NCBI GenBank assembly: GCA_020632635.1
Contig: JACKFE010000001.1
Span: 186,001 to 250,000, forward strand
DNA: 64,000 nucleotides
Origin: Nitrospiraceae bacterium
Lineage (GTDB): Bacteria; Nitrospirota; Nitrospiria; Nitrospirales; UBA8639
Direction of reading: 5' to 3'
Position numbers and translations under genes: made by a program. This document shows, in pieces, positions 9,106 through 16,375 of this stretch; within the stretch, counting starts at the first letter, position 1; the number at the start of each line of letters is the position of its first letter. The notes under the pieces were generated by a model. That model saw only the letters and a program-made list of their open reading frames with translations. It was not told the DNA's origin and searched no databases.

Positions 9106-9522
9106 ATGGAAGGAATTGACCTCGTTACACAAAGTTATGGAAGGGCTTGCCTTCACCCGCAACTTATTGATCGATTTTACGAAATTTTTCTAGCGAGTCA
9201 CCCCGACATTAAGCCTTTTTTCCGCCACACGGATTTCGTGAAGCAAAAGCTACTTCTTAAAACCGGGGTCATCATGTTACTGACTCATTTAGAAGGCAAA
9301 TCTGCATGGACCGAAAATCTCATTCACATCGCCAGACGCCATTCCAAACAAGAGTTGAATATTCCGCCCTCTCTCTATCAATTTTGGATCGACAGCTTGA
9401 TAAGCGCGGTCAAGGAATACGACAATAAATGGAATCCGGAGCTTGAACGAATATGGAGAAAGATTTTACGGGCCGGGGTAGACTTTCTTTTGGAACACTA
9501 TGACCACGTTGAGGCAACATGA
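9106..9522 (+). CDS. Single-domain globin
   Basis: The 138 residues read as one globin fold: F-Y-E-I-F-L-A-S-H-P-D-I-K-P-F-F is the B-C-D helix signature of flavohaemoglobin and Vitreoscilla-type globins, and H79 in A-R-R-H-S-K fits the proximal (F8) haem ligand. No reductase domain follows, so electrons must come from another protein. AGGAG six bases before the ATG supports the start. Likely roles are oxygen or nitric-oxide binding and detoxification; NO handling would make sense in a nitrogen-cycle bacterium, but that is inference. Confidence 0.75.
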   Translation: MEGIDLVTQSYGRACLHPQLIDRFYEIFLASHPDIKPFFRHTDFVKQKLLLKTGVIMLLTHLEGKSAWTENLIHIARRHSKQELNIPPSLYQFWIDSLISAVKEYDNKWNPELERIWRKILRAGVDFLLEHYDHVEAT

Positions 9523-9559
9523 CGACGCCTCAAAAACAGACGACAGGAGTAACGCATAC

Positions 9560-10252
9560 TTAGGGGAGTGAAACTAACGGATGCCCCGTGAGTCCAAAGT
9601 ATGCCGCATCGACGGTTTCCACCGGCGATACATGCATCAAAAACGGGGTACGATAATCACCCTCTCGTACATCATAATCGGCTGGCACTAACACCCGTTC
9701 AAAATGGTTTTCATACGCAGCTAAAATCTTTAATTGCACGCCACTTACCGCCCCAATAGTTCCATGGTCGGTTATCGTTCCGGTCAAGGCTCTTCCTTCC
9801 AATGGCCAATCGCCTTTAGCCATGGCCACCACACTCAATCCCACCATGGCGGATAAACTTTCTCCATAAAGCGTTTGACCGAAATCCGGAAAGGTCAAAT
9901 ACACCGTCCATCGATCCGAATTGATTTTCGCAGCTTCAAACGCCCGGATGATCGCCTGAAGAACAGCTTTTCTGGCAAACGGTGAAAATCGTCCTGGCCG
10001 GGTATGAAACTGAACTTGCAATCCTCCATGATCCTCACGTTCAAATAAATCAATATCAACTCGCGTCACGAGGCCGATGGGCTTAAAGTTTTGACTCAGA
10101 GACGTCCCCAGGATAGGAATACTCAAGTGAGGAATCCGTTTGGGAAAGAGACTTGCCCCTACGGTCTCCCCAAGAAAGACCACACCCAAAACGACCAACG
10201 CAACAATGACATTACCTGTTTTTCGACACACTGAAAACCACCCTGTATTCAC
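9560..10252 (-). CDS. Membrane-anchored stand-alone Lon-type (S16) protease domain
   Basis: The 230-residue protein has an N-terminal hydrophobic segment (about residues 13-33) that is a membrane anchor or uncleaved signal. The C-terminal half matches the Lon proteolytic domain. Ser132 in Y-G-E-S-L-S-A-M-V-G-L and Lys175 in S-G-V-Q-L-K-I-L-A-A are 43 residues apart, the same spacing as the Lon Ser-Lys dyad, with the intervening A-L-T-G-T-I-T motif. No AAA+ ATPase domain is present, so it would act on small or unfolded substrates, probably outside the membrane. It is convergent with the globin gene. Confidence 0.75.
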   Translation of the reverse strand: MNTGWFSVCRKTGNVIVALVVLGVVFLGETVGASLFPKRIPHLSIPILGTSLSQNFKPIGLVTRVDIDLFEREDHGGLQVQFHTRPGRFSPFARKAVLQAIIRAFEAAKINSDRWTVYLTFPDFGQTLYGESLSAMVGLSVVAMAKGDWPLEGRALTGTITDHGTIGAVSGVQLKILAAYENHFERVLVPADYDVREGDYRTPFLMHVSPVETVDAAYFGLTGHPLVSLP

Positions 10253-10428
10253 CCACTGAATACGTTTGACAGTATTTCAGTATATCAAACACTTCATCAT
10301 GGAACAAAGACACACACCACTCTCGGGATACCCTCTCTATGAGAGAAGCCAGAAAACCCCTGATTCACGCAAAAAAGAGGAAGCCGAAATCAATTATGGC
10401 AAGATGGGTCACGAGCAAGGAAAATGGA

Positions 10429-10521
10429 TTAATGACAGGGGGCCGTACACCAAAACATGAGATACACAAAGACTACCGCTCCACACACAATAGCTCCGAC
10501 CAGATACCAGTTCAGCTTCAT
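10429..10521 (-). CDS. Predicted 30-residue single-pass membrane peptide
   Basis: A short minus-strand frame starts M-K-L-N-W-Y-L-V-G-A-I-V and continues as one hydrophobic helix of about 20 residues. It ends with M-F-W-C-T-A-P-C-H and a TAA stop. The charge pattern (Lys then a hydrophobic run) is that of a small bitopic membrane protein. The upstream G-G-G-G-T-G-T-G-A-G offers only a modest ribosome site. It lies in a 366-base gap between the Lon-domain gene and the universal stress gene, all on the minus strand. Conservation in related genomes would decide whether it is real. Confidence 0.4.
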   Translation of the reverse strand: MKLNWYLVGAIVCGAVVFVYLMFWCTAPCH

Positions 10522-10618
10522 AAATCTCACACCCCGAATTCATATGCCTGAGGCAGGAGCTTGCCCATTTTTGATCCCGCCTCCGGCTAACCTCCAATGT
10601 CACCCGCTTTATCGAAGT

Positions 10619-11482
10619 TCATCGGACTAAAATGACCGAACAGTCCGCATGATGCACAACCGCATGAGAAACACTCCCAAGAAAAAATCGACTAACCCCG
10701 GAACGACTGTGAGTGCGCATCAACAACACATCAGGAGACATTTTCTCGATTTCTTCTATAATTGTTGAGGATGGCGCTCCCACAAGAGCCATGCCATGGG
10801 TCTGATGCCCTAATTTTTGTAATTCTCCACACAACATATTCGTAAATTTTTCAGCATAGGCGAGCATCTCTTTTCGAAAATCCTGGGGGATCATGGCACC
10901 CATCGGCCACACCGGCTCAGAAAAGGGAATCACATGAAGTACGGTCACACGACACGGCTCCCGAAACGGTTGCTTTTTCATAAAGGCCAGAATGGCATCG
11001 GCATCCTCTTGGCTTTCAATGGGAATGCACAATTGCTGAATTGTTCTCAGTGGTTTCTTGACGATCAATGTCGAACAGGACGCATGGGTCATCACGCGAT
11101 GAGAGACGCTGCCGAAAATTTGCTCCCGAATTTTTCCTAGCCCTCTTGCACCCAGCACAATCAGATCAGCCCCTGTTTCCTGTGCGACCTTCAAAATCAC
11201 ATCCGCCGGCTGTCCCGTTTCCAGTCGTTTGCGCGCAGAACCTGCATCGAGGGGCAACAAAGAAATGGCCCGATCAATCATTCGGCCAGCTTCTTCATTC
11301 ATCGCCTGGGAGACGGTCATAGAGAGGTCCTTGGCGACTCCGGCCCCCATGGCCGGATAGGGAATACCTGGAACATTTACCACCCCCAAGATCACTAACT
11401 GTTCTGCAGGACGTAACGCTTCAAACGCCCGCGTAGCATCCAATGCCTCATCCGATCCATCAACTGCCAGCACATATTTCAT
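10619..11482 (-). CDS. Tandem universal stress protein (two UspA domains)
   Basis: The 287 residues are two UspA domains in tandem (about 1-140 and 150-287). Each ends with a nucleotide-binding signature: V-L-G-A-R-G-L-G-K ... G-S-V-S-H-R-V and M-R-T-H-S-R-S-G ... G-S-V-S-H-A-V, the G-2x-G-9x-G-(S/T) ATP-type motif in slightly altered form. The N-terminus M-K-Y-V-L-A-V-D-G-S-D-E-A is canonical. Such proteins bind ATP and protect cells under stress. It follows the minus-strand 2-oxoacid oxidoreductase operon but is separated from it by 84 bases. Confidence 0.9.
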   Translation of the reverse strand: MKYVLAVDGSDEALDATRAFEALRPAEQLVILGVVNVPGIPYPAMGAGVAKDLSMTVSQAMNEEAGRMIDRAISLLPLDAGSARKRLETGQPADVILKVAQETGADLIVLGARGLGKIREQIFGSVSHRVMTHASCSTLIVKKPLRTIQQLCIPIESQEDADAILAFMKKQPFREPCRVTVLHVIPFSEPVWPMGAMIPQDFRKEMLAYAEKFTNMLCGELQKLGHQTHGMALVGAPSSTIIEEIEKMSPDVLLMRTHSRSGVSRFFLGSVSHAVVHHADCSVILVR

Positions 11483-11566
11483 AACTTATCTCCTCATTTT
11501 GGAACCATGACGGATACATCTGATTTTCCTCATGAAACGGGCACTGTTTTTTTCTTGGGACTTCTT

Positions 11567-13195
11567 CTACCTGATTTCTTTCACCATATCAATCGCCCCG
11601 CAGGGACACTCCTCGGCACACAAACCGCATCCTTTACAAAAATCTTCATTTACGGAATATCCTTGACCTGGCCCCAATTTGAGAATGGCATTATCCGGAC
11701 ACACTCCATAACACGTATCGCATTCAAAGCAATTCCCACAGGACAAACACCGACGGGCTTCCAGTAAAGCGGACTGCTCATCCAAGCCACCCAGAATTTC
11801 CTCAAAACCGGATTGCCGTCTGACAACCTCCAGCTTGGGTTGATGCGTGTGTTCGGCATCGGTGTAATACCAGGTATTCATTCGTTCAAAACTCGCGATC
11901 GCTGACGGCTCCGGCTTATGATAAGGGACTCCTCGAAGAAACGCATCAATATGCCTCGCGGCTTTTTTCCCATGGCCGGTGGCCACAGTGACCGTCCGCT
12001 CGGCAGGCACCATATCTCCTCCCGCAAACACGCCAGGTTTCCCTGTCATCATCGAATCATCTACCTGAATGGTCCCATCCTGAGAGATGGTCAATCCCGA
12101 AACGTTCGCTAAAAAGCGGGTATCCACCTGCTGTCCTAACGCCAAAATCACCGTATCCGCTTCTAATGTTTCCAATTGCCCGGTTGGTTGCGGAAACCCG
12201 GCGGCATCCAAAACCATTTTTTCTACCGTCAATGTCGTGTCATCGACCTCCCGAATGGTTCGCAACCATCGGGTGAGCACACCCTCTTCTCGTGCCTCTT
12301 CCACCTCAAAGTCATGTGCGGGCATGTGGTCCCGATCACGACGATAGATAATCACGGTTTCCTGAGCACCTAATCGTTTCGCGGTCCTGGCCACATCCAT
12401 TGCCGTGTTCCCTCCTCCATAAACCGCTACCCGTCGTCCAATTTGAGGAGTGTGACCTTCGGCCGTGTCTTTTAAAAATCCAAGCGCACCCAGGATTCGC
12501 CGAGAGTCACCACCCGGAATGTCTACCCGTTTATTGAGATGCGCTCCAATAGCCAGAAACACCGCGTCGAACGTCTCTTTCTCGAGAAGACTCTCCAAAT
12601 CCGTTACAGACCGATTCACCTGAATCACTATCCCCATGCCTTCAAGTCGACCAATCTCGGCATCCAACACCTCTCGCGGCAGCCGATATTTCGGGATACC
12701 GAATCGCATCATCCCGCCAGCTTTTGGCGCAGCTTCATAGATAGTCACGCCATGTCCGAAACGTGCAAGATGATAGGCGGCAGACAAACCACTAGGACCG
12801 GCTCCAACCACCAATACACGCTTTCCAGTTGAAGGCCCTGGGGTCATCTTCCATCCTTGCCGGATCGCCTCATCGCCCAAAAACCGTTCCACCGCATGGA
12901 TACCTACGGACTCATCCAATTGCCCACGATTACAGGCCGTTTCGCATGGGTGGTAACACACTCGTCCATGAATAGCCGGAAAGGGGTTATCCTCCACCAA
13001 TTTCCGCCACGCTTTTTCATAAGCGCCTTCCTCAGCGTCATACAGCCAAGCCTGGATATTTTCCCCGGCCGGACAGGCCTGGTTGCAGGGAGGCAGATGA
13101 TCGATATACACCGGGCGCATCGTCCGCCAATTACCCGTATGATTGGCTAGACTGGAAGCCGGATCCAACGTAATTGCGAAGGGTTTCCGTTTCAT
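11567..13195 (-). CDS. GltD-like FAD/NAD(P) oxidoreductase with C-terminal 2[4Fe-4S] domain (POR electron-transfer subunit)
   Basis: The 542-residue protein begins with the cysteine-rich [4Fe-4S] domain of glutamate synthase small chains (C-N-Q-A-C-P-A-G-E-N-I). It has a FAD Rossmann motif, V-L-V-V-G-A-G-P-S-G-L-S, near residue 131, and an NAD(P) site, V-A-V-Y-G-G-G-N-T-A-M-D, near residue 260. It ends in a bacterial ferredoxin domain with two cluster motifs (C-L-S-C-G-N-C and C-K-G-C-G-L-C-A-E-E-C-P). It is the fourth gene of the oxidoreductase operon and overlaps the beta-subunit gene by 4 bases. It likely serves as the delta/ferredoxin subunit and also links electrons to NAD(P)H. The physiological direction is not visible. 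Confidence 0.85.
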   Translation of the reverse strand: MKRKPFAITLDPASSLANHTGNWRTMRPVYIDHLPPCNQACPAGENIQAWLYDAEEGAYEKAWRKLVEDNPFPAIHGRVCYHPCETACNRGQLDESVGIHAVERFLGDEAIRQGWKMTPGPSTGKRVLVVGAGPSGLSAAYHLARFGHGVTIYEAAPKAGGMMRFGIPKYRLPREVLDAEIGRLEGMGIVIQVNRSVTDLESLLEKETFDAVFLAIGAHLNKRVDIPGGDSRRILGALGFLKDTAEGHTPQIGRRVAVYGGGNTAMDVARTAKRLGAQETVIIYRRDRDHMPAHDFEVEEAREEGVLTRWLRTIREVDDTTLTVEKMVLDAAGFPQPTGQLETLEADTVILALGQQVDTRFLANVSGLTISQDGTIQVDDSMMTGKPGVFAGGDMVPAERTVTVATGHGKKAARHIDAFLRGVPYHKPEPSAIASFERMNTWYYTDAEHTHQPKLEVVRRQSGFEEILGGLDEQSALLEARRCLSCGNCFECDTCYGVCPDNAILKLGPGQGYSVNEDFCKGCGLCAEECPCGAIDMVKEIR

Positions 13196-14214
13196 GTCAA
13201 CTTTTTATCGTTGTGCGAGTCACGCATATCGTCCAATAACCGATAGGTTCGAATGTTGGCATCTGCCAACGCTTGGATGTGCTGAATCGCTGGTTCATCC
13301 CGCGGATCCAAGAGATGTCGAAACCGCCCCTGAAGAGCTAAGTACTCATCAACCGGCACTTGCTTCCTGATTAAAGTCCGTGCCGTCACCTCTCCTCCTT
13401 CCGCCTCAAATAAGGGGAACAATCCACTTTCTACCGCCAACCGCGCCACCTTTATCGTATGAGCCGGATCCGATTTCCATCCCAATGGACATGGCACATG
13501 GACATGAAGATAGCGGGCTCCATGAAAGGACATCGCCTTTCTCACCTTAGCTTCCAGATCATGCAGGTCAGCCACCGATGCGGTGGCTACGAACGGAATT
13601 CCATGAGCCATGGCAATGCGCGGCACATACTTGCCCACACCAACGGGATTGCCGGGTTCCGGCCCTACGGCCTGCGTCGTATTAGTCCACGCCTTAGGCG
13701 GGGTGGATCCCGATCGCTGTACCCCCGTATTCATATAGGCCTCATTGTCATAACACACATACAACACGTCATCATTTCGCTCGAACATACCAGACAGACA
13801 GCCAAACCCAATATCCACCGTAGCCCCATCACCCCCTTGGGCGACCACCCGAACCTCTGATTGCCCTTTGGCCCGTAAGGCGGCCGCCACACCACTCGCC
13901 ACAGCGGGAGCATTTCCAAACAATGAATGCAGCCAAGGAATTTGCCATGAACTGTCAGGATATGGGCTGGAAAAGACCTCCAAGCATCCGGTGGCATTCA
14001 CCGCAACCATATGATGGTTTGTGGCTCGCATGACGGAATCCAAGACATACCGAGCCCCCAACGCCTCTCCACAGCCCTGGCAGGCCCGGTGACCGGAATT
14101 AAGGGAATTGGTGCGATCCATGCTGGCTTGAACGGTACGGTCAGATTCATCCAACAACCGATTGCCCACCGTAAATGTACCGGTTTGATAAAATTTTATG
14201 CGTGACGTTGTCAT
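13192..14214 (-). CDS. porB: 2-oxoacid:ferredoxin oxidoreductase, beta subunit (TPP-binding)
   Basis: The protein binds thiamine diphosphate: A-C-Q-G-C-G-E-A-L-G near residue 44 is the cysteine/cofactor motif, and G-G-D-G-A-T-V-D-I-G-F-G is the TPP/Mg site. It contains C-Y-D-N-E-A-Y-M-N-T-G, the typical PorB metal-coordinating stretch, which favours pyruvate as substrate over 2-oxoglutarate. The frame is open to a TTG at 14241, but the ATG at 14214 gives the expected 340-residue size. It lies directly after the alpha gene and overlaps the flavoprotein gene by 4 bases. Confidence 0.85.
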   Translation of the reverse strand: MTTSRIKFYQTGTFTVGNRLLDESDRTVQASMDRTNSLNSGHRACQGCGEALGARYVLDSVMRATNHHMVAVNATGCLEVFSSPYPDSSWQIPWLHSLFGNAPAVASGVAAALRAKGQSEVRVVAQGGDGATVDIGFGCLSGMFERNDDVLYVCYDNEAYMNTGVQRSGSTPPKAWTNTTQAVGPEPGNPVGVGKYVPRIAMAHGIPFVATASVADLHDLEAKVRKAMSFHGARYLHVHVPCPLGWKSDPAHTIKVARLAVESGLFPLFEAEGGEVTARTLIRKQVPVDEYLALQGRFRHLLDPRDEPAIQHIQALADANIRTYRLLDDMRDSHNDKKLT

Positions 14215-14241
14215 CTCATTCCCACGATAATCCCCTGCCAA

Positions 14242-15495
14242 CTAGACAGGATTCACGCCAAATGGATTCACATTTCGCAACAAGTTGACCGACACGGGAC
14301 CGGAGCGCCGTTGGTCCAACTGACGCGTCAATTCCCGATTCACGACATCCCAATGCAAGTCCAAGAAATGAGGTTCTTCCAACCCTTCCAAGCAAGCCTG
14401 TTTGACGACATCGATAATAGAAGCCCGAGGAATGGGACGCCCGCCTAATCCTCCAATGACTGTCTCCACTAAGGTGGGCAACCCACGCAAGGCCATTTTG
14501 ACATCACTGGACACAATACCGCCCATTCCCACAGCCAAATCCTTTTCAATGACAATCACCCGCTTGGCCTCATTCACCACATGGCGCAAGGCATGAGTTG
14601 GAAAAGGCCGGTAAAGCCCGAGTTTGACAGATCCCACCGGCCACCCCTCTTTCCGTAACACATCCACCGCATCCTTGATCGTGCCATTCACCGACCCCAA
14701 TGCCAGAATTATTGTCTCCGCCCCCTCAATCTGATAGCTCTCTAGGAGTCCGCCGGAGGCCCGGCCGAATATCTGTTGAAACGAGTCGAGTAATCGTGGC
14801 ACAAGGTCCAGCGCCCGCAGATGGTTTTGATGGGACAAATAGCGAACTTCCGCAAAGGCTTCAGGGCCCACCATTGCCCCTATGGTGACGGGATCCTTGG
14901 GATCTAAAACCTGTACGGGATCATAGGGAGGAAGAAAGGCATCAACCTGATCTTGGGTTGGGAGATCCACGACTTCCACCGCATGAGTCAGAATATATCC
15001 ATCCATGCACACCATCACCGGACAGCTCATCTCTTCCGCAAGCTTAAAGGCTTGAATGTGCAAATCGACGGCTTCTTGATTATTCTCGGCATAGAGTTGA
15101 ATCCACCCTGCGTCCCGCATAGCCATGCTATCCGAATGATCGTTCCAAATGTTAATAGGAGCACCCACGGCCCTATTGGCAATCGTCATTACAATCGGCA
15201 ATCCCAATCCTGCAGCGTTGTAGACAGCTTCTGCCATGAAGAGCAATCCCTGACTGGTCGTGGCCGTATAAGTTCGTGCTCCCATTGCTGAAGCTCCAAT
15301 CAAAACACCCAAAGCCCCAAACTCTGATTCGACATTTAAGAACTGACAGGTTCCAACTTCCCCTGCTTTCACTTTCCGTGAAAGAGTTTCGACAATATGC
15401 GTTTGAGGGGAGATGGGATAACAGGCCATGACCTCTGGCCGACACAAGACCACCGCTTGCGCCACGGCTTGGGACCCTTCAATTTGCCGTCTCAT
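14242..15495 (-). CDS. porA: 2-oxoacid:ferredoxin oxidoreductase, alpha subunit
   Basis: The 417 residues open with M-R-R-Q-I-E-G-S-Q-A-V-A, then A-C-Y-P-I-S-P-Q-T-H-I-V-E, the signature of PorA pyrimidine-binding domains. T-T-S-Q-G-L-L-F-M-A-E follows near residue 90. The later I-I-L-A-L-G-S-V-N-G-T-I-K-D-A and V-I-V-I-E-K-D segments are the transketolase C-terminal-like domain. The ATG at 15495 overlaps the gamma stop by 4 bases and is preferred over an upstream ATG at 15528. With PorB and PorG it oxidises pyruvate to acetyl-CoA, or runs in reverse for CO2 fixation in the reductive TCA cycle. Confidence 0.88.
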   Translation of the reverse strand: MRRQIEGSQAVAQAVVLCRPEVMACYPISPQTHIVETLSRKVKAGEVGTCQFLNVESEFGALGVLIGASAMGARTYTATTSQGLLFMAEAVYNAAGLGLPIVMTIANRAVGAPINIWNDHSDSMAMRDAGWIQLYAENNQEAVDLHIQAFKLAEEMSCPVMVCMDGYILTHAVEVVDLPTQDQVDAFLPPYDPVQVLDPKDPVTIGAMVGPEAFAEVRYLSHQNHLRALDLVPRLLDSFQQIFGRASGGLLESYQIEGAETIILALGSVNGTIKDAVDVLRKEGWPVGSVKLGLYRPFPTHALRHVVNEAKRVIVIEKDLAVGMGGIVSSDVKMALRGLPTLVETVIGGLGGRPIPRASIIDVVKQACLEGLEEPHFLDLHWDVVNRELTRQLDQRRSGPVSVNLLRNVNPFGVNPV

Positions 15496-16094
15496 GTTGG
15501 AGATCCTAGCGTACGGGTAGAGAAACACCGCCCAGTATTCTCTTCCATCCTACAATAACTCTCCTCTGCAACCTTCACATTAAGGACTCCAAGTTGCCCA
15601 GGAAACCGTTCGGTAATGGCGTGCATCAACGAATCAAGAGAACAGATTTTACTCAAGGCGGCATAACCAGCGACCAATGCAACATTGGCGATAGGCCGTC
15701 TAAGATGTCTCATTGAGATATCAGAAGCCGCCATGGTCATAACATGAACCTCTGGATGAGATACCGTGAACCCACCTAATCCCAATTCCTCGAGGGACCG
15801 TGTTGAGTTAATCAAGACGGTGGCATCCAAGGCGAGTCCATCGAAAACATTGACGTGGTGTAAAAGAGTGGAATCTTGAATCAATAGCCCATCTGGATGA
15901 TATATGGGCTCCCGGCTCCGAATCGGATGCGAATCAATCCGGCAATAAGCCATCACCGGAGCCCCCATGCGCTCCGATCCAAAACTAGGAAATGCTTGTG
16001 CGTAAAGCCCCTCCTGAAATGCCGCATACGACAATAATTCCGCTGCTGTCACGACCCCTTGCCCACCGCGTCCATGTATTCGAATATGAATCAT
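15492..16094 (-). CDS. porG: 2-oxoacid:ferredoxin oxidoreductase, gamma subunit
   Basis: The protein begins M-I-H-I-R-I-H-G-R-G-G-Q-G-V-V, the canonical start of PorG subunits, so the ATG at 16094 is chosen over one 7 codons upstream at 16115. F-P-S-F-G-S-E-R-M-G-A-P-V follows near residue 36, the CoA-proximal motif. At 200 residues its size is normal. It is the first gene of the four-gene minus-strand operon porG-porA-porB-flavoprotein. Its promoter must lie in the 281-base spacer shared with the divergent P-type ATPase. Confidence 0.88.
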   Translation of the reverse strand: MIHIRIHGRGGQGVVTAAELLSYAAFQEGLYAQAFPSFGSERMGAPVMAYCRIDSHPIRSREPIYHPDGLLIQDSTLLHHVNVFDGLALDATVLINSTRSLEELGLGGFTVSHPEVHVMTMAASDISMRHLRRPIANVALVAGYAALSKICSLDSLMHAITERFPGQLGVLNVKVAEESYCRMEENTGRCFSTRTLGSPT

Positions 16095-16375
16095 GAGATC
16101 GTCACATGAAAACATCCATTTTTTTCTTCATTAGATATAATTGGCAAGAGATATGCCCTTCTTCCAACAACTCCCGAATGTGAGATTTTCAAGGGAAATA
16201 AAGGAAAAACCCATCATGAATACATGATATCCAGATCAGTCTGAGGAAAAGTGGAACACTTCAAAAGTAATCAGGTGTGGAAATTTGCAACACATTGGAG
16301 CCCATTGCCTCAGGTATGATGACTTGCACCTAAAATAGGGCACCGATAAAACACCCCTTACAATATTTTCCAGAC

